Positions 8,675-16,548 of a DNA stretch of 64,000 bases are shown piece after piece (positions within the stretch are counted from its first letter, which is position 1; each line of letters begins with the position of its first letter). The notes under the pieces were generated by a model. That model was given only the letters and a program-made list of their open reading frames with translations. It did no database searches and was not told the DNA's origin. This stretch comes from Nitratireductor sp. B36 (GTDB lineage: Bacteria > Pseudomonadota > Alphaproteobacteria > Rhizobiales > Rhizobiaceae): contig NZ_JACKZY010000002.1 in NCBI RefSeq assembly GCF_020833685.1, positions 620,001 to 684,000 on the forward strand, in the 5' to 3' direction. The translations under genes and the position numbers were made by a program.

Positions 8675-9292
8675 ATGGACAAGCCCGCCGCCCGTCCAAA
8701 GCGCACCCGCATCCAGCGCGAAAAGCGCGAACTGATCGGTGAAGCCGCGCTGGAGGTTTTTTCCCAGCACGGGTTTCGGGGCTCGACCATTGACCAGATT
8801 GCCGATGCGGCCGGCATGTCGAAGCCCAATCTCCTCTATTATTTCAAGAACAAGGAGGAGATTTTTGCGACTTTGATTCACCGTCTCATGGAGACCTGGC
8901 TCGCCCCCCTGCGGGAGATGGATGCGACAGGCGATCCGCACACCGAAATCCGCTCCTATATTCGCCGCAAGATCGAGATGGCGCGTGATTTCCCGCGCGA
9001 GAGCCGGCTGTTTGCCAATGAGATTCTGCAGGGCGCACCGCGTATCCTGCCGCTGTTGGAAGGCGAGTTGAAGGAACTGGTGGACGAGAAAGCCGCGATT
9101 ATCGCCACCTGGATGCGCGCGGGACGCCTGAAAAAGAGCGATCCCTACCACTTCATCTTCGCCATCTGGGCGACCACCCAGCACTATGCCGATTTCGACG
9201 TGCAGGTGCGTGCGGTGCTGGGCGAAAACCGCGGTGGCGAGGGCCGTTTCGAGGATGCCGCGCGGTTTTTGGAGGGGCTGTTTCTGGCCTGA
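8675..9292 (+). CDS. rutR: TetR-family regulator, RutR-like
   Basis: This 205-residue regulator has an N-terminal TetR helix-turn-helix (EAALEVFSQHGFRGSTIDQIADAAGMSKPNLLYYFKNKEEIF, about residues 20-62). The ligand domain matches RutR closely: WLAPLREMDATGD, IRSYIRRKIEMARDFPRESRLFANEILQGAP, LVDEKAAIIATWM and FAIWATTQHYADFDVQV. E. coli RutR responds to uracil and represses pyrimidine-degradation genes. It is divergent from the pyrimidine/hydantoin operon and a RutR-like palindrome lies between them, so regulation of that operon is a strong inference. About 240 bases without a recognisable gene follow it. Confidence 0.88.
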   Translation: MDKPAARPKRTRIQREKRELIGEAALEVFSQHGFRGSTIDQIADAAGMSKPNLLYYFKNKEEIFATLIHRLMETWLAPLREMDATGDPHTEIRSYIRRKIEMARDFPRESRLFANEILQGAPRILPLLEGELKELVDEKAAIIATWMRAGRLKKSDPYHFIFAIWATTQHYADFDVQVRAVLGENRGGEGRFEDAARFLEGLFLA

Positions 9293-9534
9293 GAAACGGC
9301 GCTTATCGAGACGGTTCGTCATGAGGATGCGTTGGGGCTGGCCCCGTCCGGGGATAAACACGCGCTCATACCTGCAATCCTGATCTTTTTTCTTTTCCCA
9401 AGCATCCGACCAAGCATCTGAATTGTCTTCGGAACGTGCATCGTTCCTCGCATCACATCAAGAAATATGTAGGAATTTTATCCTCTCCACCCGCAGTGGC
9501 CTGATCATAGCCCCGTTGAACGAGGCGGGGGCAG

Positions 9535-10269
9535 ATGGTCAGCGAAGGCGACGAGCGAGAACTTGCCAGGGATTATGCGGCACTGCGCGCGGCCTATGCC
9601 GAAGGCGCGTTTCTGATACGGGCTTGGCATTTGCAGGTCTTGCTGGAGGCGCGGGCGAACTTCAATCCCGCTCAGCCGCGTGTTCCGCGTGGTTACCGCT
9701 ACGGTGGGCGGTGGACTGGGCCGGGCGGCGACTGGGGCGGACCTGCACGGGACGATGGCCGTGCGAAAATTGTGGCCGTCAGCGGCGATCCGGACGAGCC
9801 GAAGATCCCCCACAGAAGGCCAGCGCGGGCGCGTGAGCGCAATCGGATCGGCCGCGCTGCGGCCCGGTATCTGCGGACGCTTCCGCTTTGGCAGCAGGTT
9901 CGCTTTCTCGCGCGGGTCGGCTGGCTGGCGAACGAAGCCGGGCACACGATCCGATCCTACTCTGACGAGCCGCGCGCGCTGGAGGAACTTAAGGAACGTG
10001 CGACTGTACCGAGTCCGGGCTATGATATACACCATATAGTTGAGAGAACGCCGGCATATCGTGACGGATTTTCGCGGGAGATGATCGAGAGCCCCGACAA
10101 CAAGGTGCTGGTTCCACGGTACAAGCATTGGGAGATCACGGCATGGTACGCTAGGAACAACAAGGAGTGGGGTGGAGTTAGTCCTCGCGCGTATCTCAGG
10201 GGAAGAAACTGGGAGGAACGCGAATTGATGGGGCGATATGCGCTGAGAAAGTTTGGAGTGCTGAAATGA
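9535..10269 (+). CDS. Polymorphic-toxin-like protein with HNH-type nuclease core
   Basis: This 244-residue protein has three parts. Residues 1-42 are a short helical N-terminus without a signal peptide. Residues 43-61 hold FNPAQPRVPRGYRYGGRWTG, a motif of the PRVPxGxxxGGxWT type that I recall preceding C-terminal toxin domains in proteobacteria. Residues about 100-244 are the toxin domain with YDIHHIVE (His166, His167), Asn189 and His198. The HH...N-x8-H order fits an HNH/beta-beta-alpha-metal nuclease. Its stop overlaps the next gene by ATGA, as in toxin-immunity pairs. No secretion gene is adjacent. A nuclease activity is inferred, not shown. Confidence 0.75.
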   Translation: MVSEGDERELARDYAALRAAYAEGAFLIRAWHLQVLLEARANFNPAQPRVPRGYRYGGRWTGPGGDWGGPARDDGRAKIVAVSGDPDEPKIPHRRPARARERNRIGRAAARYLRTLPLWQQVRFLARVGWLANEAGHTIRSYSDEPRALEELKERATVPSPGYDIHHIVERTPAYRDGFSREMIESPDNKVLVPRYKHWEITAWYARNNKEWGGVSPRAYLRGRNWEERELMGRYALRKFGVLK

Positions 10270-10643
10270 AGTCCAAAGCCGCTCGTCTTGCAAACCAGTC
10301 GGACGATAGCCTCATCGCGCGTGCTGCGGAAATTGGTGTGGCACAGGACCATGCGCTGCTGGGAAATGAAATTTCCCGCTGCAACAGACTTTTCGATGAG
10401 TTGACGGCAATCGAAGAAGAACTGCGCACGCGGCCAGGAGATCGGCGGCGGCTGTTCATCAAACTCTATGAACATCGAAACATGCAGGTGCGTCTGAATT
10501 CCGCCAAGGCGACCCTTGCCGTTGCGCCGCAGGAGGCGCGGGCGCTGCTGGAGTGGATCGCGGAATCGAAGCATAATCCACAAGCTGGCGATGCCGGGAT
10601 GTGCCTCTGGGCGCTGGATGAAGGGATCTTCGTTCCAGAATAA
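10266..10643 (+). CDS. DUF2019-like probable immunity protein (type A)
   Basis: This 125-residue, mostly helical protein overlaps the toxin stop by four bases. It has NQSDDSLIARAAEIGVAQDHALL, then RPGDRRRLFIKLYEHRNMQVRLNSAKATLAVAPQEARALLEWIA, which looks like paired HEAT-like helices and resembles the DUF2019 family as I recall it. Position and coupling make it the likely cognate immunity protein of the toxin. A nearly identical copy is at 12769-13146; the duplicated block (10211-10643 and 12714-13146) is the same length with no indels. Confidence 0.72.
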   Translation: MKSKAARLANQSDDSLIARAAEIGVAQDHALLGNEISRCNRLFDELTAIEEELRTRPGDRRRLFIKLYEHRNMQVRLNSAKATLAVAPQEARALLEWIAESKHNPQAGDAGMCLWALDEGIFVPE

Positions 10644-10681
10644 GGCATCCCGGATTGGCAGCCTTGGCAGAAGGGAGTAGC

Positions 10682-11050
10682 GTGGCGAAGAAGGGAGAAA
10701 ATGTTTCCGTCGACAAGATGCTGCAACGCTTCATCGAACTGAGCCTGACGCAGCATGGAGCGCTGCTATATCTTGAGACCGGGCCTTACAATCGCGCTTA
10801 TATGAAAATCAAAAAGCTGGTTGAAGAAATGGAAGCGCGCCCCGGTGATCAGCGCCGTATTTTGACCGATCTGTTCGACCATCCAAACCCTCAAGTGCGA
10901 TTGAACGCAGCCAAATATGCTCATCCTCTTTTCCCCGAGGAGTCCATTCAAGTCGTTCAATCCATCATTGATGCCAAAAAATACCCGCAGGAAGCGCATG
11001 CCAGGAGCGCGCTTGATTATCTGATGTTCGGACCATTGCCCCGAGAATGA
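10682..11050 (+). CDS. DUF2019-like probable immunity protein (type B)
   Basis: This 122-residue protein is read from GTG 10682, which has a GGGAG ribosome site five bases upstream (10673-10677). The frame also allows a TTG at 10655. It shows the shared pattern of the island: MLQRFIELSLTQH, YNRAYMKIKKLVEE, RPGDQRR and DHPNPQVRLNAAKYAHPL. The first half is almost identical at DNA level to the gene at 12330, while the second half diverges, so the gene looks mosaic. No toxin tail is recognisable directly upstream, so it may be an orphan immunity gene. Confidence 0.68.
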   Translation: MAKKGENVSVDKMLQRFIELSLTQHGALLYLETGPYNRAYMKIKKLVEEMEARPGDQRRILTDLFDHPNPQVRLNAAKYAHPLFPEESIQVVQSIIDAKKYPQEAHARSALDYLMFGPLPRE

Positions 11051-11139
11051 TGGTTGTCCAGCGTTGTTGACGTAGGACGTCGCCCCTGAACCCACGGCAA
11101 TCCATCCGCGAGAGCGCGGTGGATATTGAGATTGCATAA

Positions 11140-11754
11140 GCAAGTTTCAACCCGCACCAACCCCGTGTTCCGCGTGGTTACCGCTACGGTGGGCGGTGGA
11201 CTGGGCCGGGGGGCGACTGGGGCGGACCTGCACGGGACGATGGCCGTACAAAAATTCTGGCCGTCAGCGGCGACCCGGAAGAGCCGAAGATCCCCCACAG
11301 AAGACCTGCGCGGGCGCGTGAGCGCAATCGGATCGGCCGTGCTGCGGCCCGGTATCTGCGGACGCTTCCGCTTTGGCAGCAGGTTCGCTTTCTCACGCGG
11401 GTCGGCTGGCTGGCGAACGAAGCCGGGCACACGATCCGTTTCTACTCGGACAAGCCGCGCTCATTGGAGGAACTTAAGGAACGTGCGACTTTTCCGAGAT
11501 CGGGCTATGATATACACCATATAGTTGAGAAAACGCCGGCATATCGTGACGGATTTTCGCAGGAGATGATCGAGAGCCCCGACAACAAGGTGCTGGTTCC
11601 ACGGTACAAGCATTGGGAGATCACGGCCTGGTAGGCCCAAAGAAATGGCAAGTTCGGTGGCCTCTCTCCTCGAGAGGCTCTCCATAATGCCACTTGGCGC
11701 AAGCGGGTAGAGATAGGACTGTCGGCATTAAGGGAACATGGAGTTTTGAGATGA
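11140..11754 (+). pseudogene. Orphan second copy of the toxin cassette, one in-frame stop
   Basis: From about 11149 the DNA nearly repeats the toxin gene from the PRVPRGYRYGGRW motif to KHWEITAW, including the HH, N and H residues. There is no start: an in-frame TAA sits at 11137-11139 and the N-terminal 42 residues are missing. Where the intact toxin has a Tyr codon after AW, this copy has TAG (11632-11634). Beyond it the same frame continues into a different tail (AQRNGKFGGLSPREAL ... SALREHGVLR) and stops at 11752-11754, overlapping the next immunity ATG by four bases. It reads as a silent or decayed recombination cassette. Confidence 0.8.
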
Positions 11755-12122
11755 CGGTGAAGAAGAGAAGTGAGCTCTCCGTCGATCAGATTATCCGGCG
11801 GTTCATCGACCTCAGCCTGACGCAGCATGAGGCTGTGCTATATCTCGAAACACGGCCCTACAATCGCGCTTATCTTAAGATTAAAGGTTTGGCGGAAGAA
11901 CTGGAAGCACGCCCCGGTGATCAGCGGCATGTTCTGGTCGATCTTTTCGACCATCCAAACCCGCAAGTGCGTTTGAACGCAGCCACATATGCCCATCCCC
12001 TTTTCCCAGGTCCGGCCATTAAGGTCGTTCAATCCATCATCGATGCCAAAAGACATCCACAGGAAGCGGATGCCAGGACCGTGCTTGACTACTTGATCAA
12101 TGGACCTCTTGAACCGGAATGA
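11751..12122 (+). CDS. DUF2019-like probable immunity protein (type B)
   Basis: This 123-residue protein starts at the ATG that overlaps the stop of the orphan toxin cassette, the same ATGA coupling as in the intact pair. It shows VDQIIRRFIDLSLTQHEA, YNRAYLKIKGLAEELEARPGDQR and DHPNPQVRLNAATYAHPL. It is similar to the proteins at 10682 and 12330 but differs from the type A proteins at 10266 and 12769. The toxin tail in front of it is also different from the tail in front of type A, which supports tail-specific immunity. Confidence 0.7.
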   Translation: MTVKKRSELSVDQIIRRFIDLSLTQHEAVLYLETRPYNRAYLKIKGLAEELEARPGDQRHVLVDLFDHPNPQVRLNAATYAHPLFPGPAIKVVQSIIDAKRHPQEADARTVLDYLINGPLEPE

Positions 12123-12267
12123 TGGAGTTGTTGCGAAGATGACATCTCGACATCATACCGAAACCCAGGCCCGTTCATTGAACATGCCGGATGGGTTGGA
12201 CGCTTGGATAGGTCTGCTGCCAAATCCAATGATTTGGGAGGATTCTTGTTTCAGCAACTTCTTCGAG

Positions 12268-12333
12268 GGCTTCAGGGCGCGGGCGGGTAGAGGCCGGTCT
12301 TTTGCGTTGCAGCGGCTCGGCACTTTCAAATGA
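12268..12333 (+). other. Possible toxin C-terminal tail remnant
   Basis: The frame just before the next immunity gene ends RSFALQRLGTFK and then TGA, overlapping the following ATG. This resembles the tails RYALRKFGVLK and GLSALREHGVLR of the other cassettes (AL, then G, then a basic last residue). Similarity is confined to about 12 residues, so the call is tentative. Confidence 0.4.
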
Positions 12334-12704
12334 TGACGAGACGCAAGAATAACGCTCCCGTCGATGAGATGCTGCAACGCTTCATAGAACTGAGCCTGAC
12401 GCAGCATGAGGCGCTGCTATATCTTGAGACCGGGCCTTACAATCGCGCTTATATGAAAATCAAAAAGCTGGTTGAAGAACTGGAAGCGCGCCCCGGTGAT
12501 CAGCGTCATGCGCTGATCGAACTGTTTGATCACGACAATCCTCAAGTGCGGCTGAACGCCGCCAAACATGCCCACCCTCTTTCTCCGGATAAGGCCATTC
12601 AGATTTTTCAATCCATCATTGATGCCAAGGCGCTTCCGCAGGACGTCTATGCCAAGGATGTACTTTCATTTCTGATGCATGGACCACGGTTTGGGCGAAG
12701 GTAG
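12330..12704 (+). CDS. DUF2019-like probable immunity protein (type B)
   Basis: This 124-residue protein begins MTRRKNNAPVDEMLQRFIELSLTQHEA and continues YNRAYMKIKKLVEELEARPGDQRHALIELFDHDNPQVRLNAAKHAHPL. Its first half is nearly identical in DNA to the gene at 10682 and the second half differs, pointing to gene conversion or recombination inside the gene. The start overlaps the stop of a short toxin-tail-like frame. A remnant of the type A toxin tail follows about ten bases after its stop. Confidence 0.7.
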   Translation: MMTRRKNNAPVDEMLQRFIELSLTQHEALLYLETGPYNRAYMKIKKLVEELEARPGDQRHALIELFDHDNPQVRLNAAKHAHPLSPDKAIQIFQSIIDAKALPQDVYAKDVLSFLMHGPRFGRR

Positions 12705-12713
12705 AAAGCCGCC

Positions 12714-12772
12714 GGGAGGAACGCGAATTGATGGAGCGATATGCACTGAGAAAGTCTGGAGTGCTGAAATGA
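12714..12772 (+). pseudogene. Remnant of toxin C-terminal tail
   Basis: This stretch copies the last codons of the intact toxin (10211-10269): it reads REERELMERYALRKSGVLK and stops at 12770-12772, overlapping the next ATG by ATGA. The rest of the toxin is absent. It shows that this immunity gene was moved or duplicated together with the end of its toxin. Confidence 0.8.
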
Positions 12773-13146
12773 AGTCCAAAGCCGCTCGTTTTGCAAACCA
12801 GTCGGACGACAGTCTCATCGCGCGTGCCGCTGAAATTGGCATGGAACAGGATCATGCGCTGCTGGGAAATGAAATTTCCCGTTTTAACAAGCTCTTCGAC
12901 GAACTGATGTTGATTAAGAATGAACTGCGTACGCGGCCAGGAGATCGGCGGCGGCTGTTCATCAAACTCTATGAACATCGAAACATGCAGGTGCGTCTGA
13001 ATTCCGCCAAGGCGACCCTCGCCGTTGCGCCGCAGGAGGCGCGGGCGCTGCTGGAGTGGATCGCGGAATCGAAGCATAATCCACAAGCTGGCGATGCCGG
13101 GATGTGTCTCTGGGCGCTGGATGAAGGGATCTTCGTTCCGGAATGA
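12769..13146 (+). CDS. DUF2019-like probable immunity protein (type A, second copy)
   Basis: This 125-residue protein differs from the one at 10266 at only a few positions, mostly in residues 25-58; the C-terminal half is practically identical. The two copies lie in blocks of equal length, so this is a recent duplication. It is preceded only by a toxin-tail remnant and so is an orphan immunity gene. It could give extra protection against the intact toxin or against a rival strain's variant. Confidence 0.72.
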   Translation: MKSKAARFANQSDDSLIARAAEIGMEQDHALLGNEISRFNKLFDELMLIKNELRTRPGDRRRLFIKLYEHRNMQVRLNSAKATLAVAPQEARALLEWIAESKHNPQAGDAGMCLWALDEGIFVPE

Positions 13147-13209
13147 GTTTCAGCAACCAGCGCGGGCAGTGATGCAGTGTCATGTCATCAGCCGGCAGAA
13201 CCCGCAAAC

Positions 13210-13851
13210 TCATCGCGCGCGATAGAGCGCATGCTGTGCGTCGAATGCGCGCTGATAGGCGGGACGGCTTGTGCCGCGCTCCATATAGGCGCAGAGGCTG
13301 GCGTGTTTCTCAATGAGTGAACTGCCCTCCAGCCGGCGCAGCACGGTCACCATCATGATGTCGGCGAGGCTGAAATGGCCGCAAAGCCAGTCCCGTTCTG
13401 CAAGCGCATCCGAAAGATCCCTGAGCCGGAGATCGACCTTTTCGTCGAGGAGGGCAAGGAGTTCACCGAACCAGGGGCGGTCCCGTACTGTATAGCCTGC
13501 AGCCTCCCGCTCGACGATGGGTGGCTCTATGGTGTTCAGGGCGGCAAAGAACCAGGAGAGTGCCATCGCGCGCCCCTGATCATCTTCCGGCAGAAGACCG
13601 GTATGTTCGCTGGCAATGTGAAGAAGGATGGCGCCCGTTTCAAACAGGCTCACCGTGCCCGTTTCAAGGGTCGGGATCTGGCCGAACGGCTGGAGCCTGC
13701 GATGACGGGGCTCCTTCATTTGCTGGAATGAAACGGTGCGGATATCATAATCCTGCCCGACCTCCTCAAGCGCCCAGCGCACACGCATGTCGCGGGCATG
13801 ACCCTGCCCACGGTCGGGTGATTTCTCAAAAACAGTCAGAATCGGACGCAT
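13210..13851 (-). CDS. Glutathione S-transferase family protein
   Basis: This 213-residue protein has an N-terminal thioredoxin-like GST domain (about 1-80) with the cis-proline and glutathione-binding region QIPTLETGTVSLFETGAILLHI, then a helical C-terminal domain with HFSLADIMMVTVLRRLEG. It would conjugate or exchange glutathione on small molecules in the cytoplasm. The substrate is unknown. It is convergent with the immunity gene array and separate from it. Confidence 0.88.
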   Translation of the reverse strand: MRPILTVFEKSPDRGQGHARDMRVRWALEEVGQDYDIRTVSFQQMKEPRHRRLQPFGQIPTLETGTVSLFETGAILLHIASEHTGLLPEDDQGRAMALSWFFAALNTIEPPIVEREAAGYTVRDRPWFGELLALLDEKVDLRLRDLSDALAERDWLCGHFSLADIMMVTVLRRLEGSSLIEKHASLCAYMERGTSRPAYQRAFDAQHALYRAR

Positions 13852-14016
13852 CCTGTTTCTCCCTTGTCACTGCCCTCAAGTTCGAAGGACGAGAAGCAAT
13901 GCCGTGATCCGACATGTTCCTTGCTCTTCAGACCCGGTTTTCAGCGACAGGACTTCAATATCGCGCAAATTGCCCCATATGCGCAGAACGCATCGTCGTA
14001 ACGAAAGGATCACTCC

Positions 14017-14499
14017 ATGCGCCCTTCCTTCATTGCCGCTTCGTTTCTGATGACCGCCCTTGCCGCGAGCCCGGCCTCTGGCGAGCAGGTGGGTGAGGTG
14101 GGCGTGGACTGGCTCGGAAACGACATCGTTATAGAGGCCGTGAGCGATCCCGAAGTGGAGGGTGTCACTTGCCACGTCACCTATTTCGATCGCGGTATGA
14201 TCGATCGGTTGCAGAAGGGGAACTGGTTCGAAGACCCCTCCAACTCCTCCATTTCCTGCCGTCAGACGGGGCCCATTGTCATTGGTGACATCGATCTTGG
14301 CGAGGATGGCGAGGAGGTGTTCAAACAGCGCCAGTCGCTGATCTGGAAGTCGGTCGTCGTCAAGCGCATTTACGACGAGAAGAACGACACGCTGATTTAT
14401 CTCTCCCACGCCCGTCAGGTGCAGGATGGTTCGGCCAAGATGGCGATCTCCACCGTGCCGCTTTACGGCACCAAGGCGCGATGGGTGAAGGAAGAGTAA
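14017..14499 (+). CDS. creA: CreA family protein
   Basis: This 160-residue protein has a signal peptide (cut near ASG-E, about residue 23). The mature part has the CreA features: EVGVDWLGNDIVIEAVSDPEVEGVTCHVTYFDRG, NSSISCRQTGPI and a C-terminal ISTVPLYG. Two cysteines could pair in the periplasm. CreA is conserved in proteobacteria but has no agreed molecular role. An AAAGGA ribosome site precedes the ATG. It stands alone between convergent neighbours. Confidence 0.9.
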   Translation: MRPSFIAASFLMTALAASPASGEQVGEVGVDWLGNDIVIEAVSDPEVEGVTCHVTYFDRGMIDRLQKGNWFEDPSNSSISCRQTGPIVIGDIDLGEDGEEVFKQRQSLIWKSVVVKRIYDEKNDTLIYLSHARQVQDGSAKMAISTVPLYGTKARWVKEE

Positions 14500-14551
14500 G
14501 GCGCAGGCGCGCGTTCTCCTGTCAGCTCGGTTTGGTCGCCTGAGGGGCTAT

Positions 14552-15763
14552 TCAAGGGACTGTTTGCGGCACCGCTTGAGGCATTGAAAACAGAAACGTC
14601 GTTTCCTTCTCGTCGCTTTCAACCTCCAGCTTGCCCTTGTGGGCGCGGGCGATTTCGGAAGCGATGAACAGCCCAAGGCCCAGCCCTTTCTGATGCGCGC
14701 GCACTTCGGCGCGGGAAAAGGGCTGGAAGAGCCTGACGCGCACGTCCGGAGGAATCGGCCCGCCGGCATTGGTGACGCGGATCGTGAGAACGCCGTTGCG
14801 GCACGCGGAGACAACGCGCACGGCTTCACCCTCGGAGCCGTGATCGATGGCATTGCCCACGAGATTGGAAACGAGCTGGCCGATGCGCCCCTCGTCACAC
14901 TCGATCGGATCCGGAAGATCGATCTGTGTTTCAACCCTCGCCTCATCGCGACCGGCAACGACCTCGTCCACCACCTGCTGGATGACGGGCCCGAGTTCGA
15001 CCCTCTTCATCTCCACCGCCATGCCTTTGCCGAGGCGGCTCGCCGCCAAGTCAAGCATGTCGTCGATGAGACTGCTCATCCGCGCAATGCTGGAGCGCAT
15101 GAGGGTGACGACTTTCTCGCGTTTCTCCGGATCGGGGTCTCGCGCCAGAATCTCCGCGCCGCTGCGGATGGAGGCCAAAGGGTTGCGCAGATCGTGGCCG
15201 AGCACGGCGACAAACTGCTCGCGCAGTTTCGCCGTCTGCTTTTCGTACCAGAGTCCCTGTTCCAGCTTGATCCGCTTTTGAACCGCATTCTCGACGCGTT
15301 CCTCCAGCGATGCGTTGAGTGTGGCGAGTTCTTCACGGGCCTTTTCGGCTGCGCGGCGCGCTTCCAGAAGTTCCCGCTCATATTGCCGGCGTTGACGCGC
15401 CCGAAACAGCGCGATGCGCACGGAGAGGGGCGCGCCATCGGCGTCGCGCACTTCGCGGGCGTTTGCAAGCACTGGCATTGTGGTGCCCGAAGCGTCGGAG
15501 AGATCGAGCGCCACCTCGTCGAAAAAACCCTGCATGCGCAGCAGGGGGGCAAAGTGGGTTTCATAGAAGATGCGACCCGGGGCGCTCAGAATGTCATGAA
15601 ACGCCTTGCCTGCCAGTTCCTCTTTCGAATAGCCGAGCCAGTCCACGAGCGTTTGATTGGCGCGCAGGATATAACCGCTGGGGTGCAACGAGACATAGGC
15701 GCAGGGAGCGTTTTCATAAAGCTCCTCCGCATCATCCACCGCGTTCTTGTAGACCACGTTCAC
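14552..15763 (-). CDS. PAS-domain sensor histidine kinase
   Basis: This 403-residue soluble kinase has an N-terminal PAS domain (about 10-125), a coiled-coil linker (about 125-170), the phosphoacceptor box FVAVLGHDLRNPLASIRSG with His190, and a HATPase domain (about 285-400) with N-box LVSNLVGNAIDHG and GLGLGLFIASEIARAHKG. No membrane segment is present, so it senses an internal signal. Its start overlaps the stop of the RsbQ-like hydrolase by four bases. That pairing suggests the hydrolase feeds the PAS domain, as proposed for RsbQ and the PAS phosphatase RsbP in Bacillus. No response regulator is adjacent. Confidence 0.9.
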   Translation of the reverse strand: MNVVYKNAVDDAEELYENAPCAYVSLHPSGYILRANQTLVDWLGYSKEELAGKAFHDILSAPGRIFYETHFAPLLRMQGFFDEVALDLSDASGTTMPVLANAREVRDADGAPLSVRIALFRARQRRQYERELLEARRAAEKAREELATLNASLEERVENAVQKRIKLEQGLWYEKQTAKLREQFVAVLGHDLRNPLASIRSGAEILARDPDPEKREKVVTLMRSSIARMSSLIDDMLDLAASRLGKGMAVEMKRVELGPVIQQVVDEVVAGRDEARVETQIDLPDPIECDEGRIGQLVSNLVGNAIDHGSEGEAVRVVSACRNGVLTIRVTNAGGPIPPDVRVRLFQPFSRAEVRAHQKGLGLGLFIASEIARAHKGKLEVESDEKETTFLFSMPQAVPQTVP

Positions 15764-16548
15764 ACGAAATCCCTCATGGCCTTGATCACCTCATCGGGTG
15801 CGCTCAGATTGGGGCAGTGTCCGTAGGCATCAATAAGGGCCAGATGCGCATCGGGTATGTGCTCTTTCACGTATTTTCCGACCTGTTGACCCGCGATGAC
15901 ATCTTCCTTGCATTGCAGCACGAGACACGCGGGGCGAACCGAGGCCAGATCGGCCCGGTTATCGGACAGGAAGGTTGCACGTGCGAATGCGCGGGCAATA
16001 TCCGGATCAGTCCGGCAGAAGCTGTTCTCAAGCTCTTCTGAAAGCTCGGGGCGATCCGCGTTGCCCATGATCAAGGGCGCCATCTGCGCCGACCAGCCCA
16101 TGTGATTTTCGTCGAGAAACTCCAGGAGTTCTTCCAGTTGCTGGCGCGAAAACCCGCCCTGATAGTCTCCGTCATTGAGATAGCAGGGGGAGGGGCAGAC
16201 CAGCACCAGCTTCTCGAAATGCTTGGGCGACTTGATCGATGCCAGTGCGCCGATCATGGCGCTCACCGAGTGTCCGACAAAAATACCGTTCTCGACATTT
16301 AACGCTTCGCAGATCTCCACCACGTCATCCGCGTAACCTTCCAGCGTGGCGTATTTCTTCTGATCATAGGCACCAAGATCAGAGCGGCCCGCACCGACAT
16401 GGTCGAACAGGATAACCTTGTGGTCGCGCTCGAATTCCGGTGCAACGAAACGCCACATGTTCTGATCGCACCCAAAACCATGAGCGAAGATCATCGGCTT
16501 CTGGCCTTCGCCGCTGACATTGATGTTGTTGCGTTTGATGATCGACAT
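15760..16548 (-). CDS. RsbQ/KAI2-like alpha/beta hydrolase
   Basis: This 262-residue protein has the Ser-Asp-His triad Ser94 (GHSVSAMIG), Asp216 (CKED) and His244 (AYGHCPN), and the oxyanion region AHGFGCDQNMWR. SPCYLNDGDYQGGF and the rest of the lid region closely follow the RsbQ / plant KAI2-D14 family. RsbQ is needed for the RsbP energy-stress sensor; KAI2 and D14 perceive butenolide molecules. The gene comes first in a two-gene unit with a PAS histidine kinase, the same order as rsbQ-rsbP. A ligand-perception role is likely, but the ligand is unknown. Confidence 0.9.
   Translation of the reverse strand: MSIIKRNNINVSGEGQKPMIFAHGFGCDQNMWRFVAPEFERDHKVILFDHVGAGRSDLGAYDQKKYATLEGYADDVVEICEALNVENGIFVGHSVSAMIGALASIKSPKHFEKLVLVCPSPCYLNDGDYQGGFSRQQLEELLEFLDENHMGWSAQMAPLIMGNADRPELSEELENSFCRTDPDIARAFARATFLSDNRADLASVRPACLVLQCKEDVIAGQQVGKYVKEHIPDAHLALIDAYGHCPNLSAPDEVIKAMRDFV

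Noticed and set aside
11140-11754. Second toxin copy as a working gene
   Set aside because: It has no start codon for the conserved part, an in-frame TAA just upstream and a TAG inside the domain.
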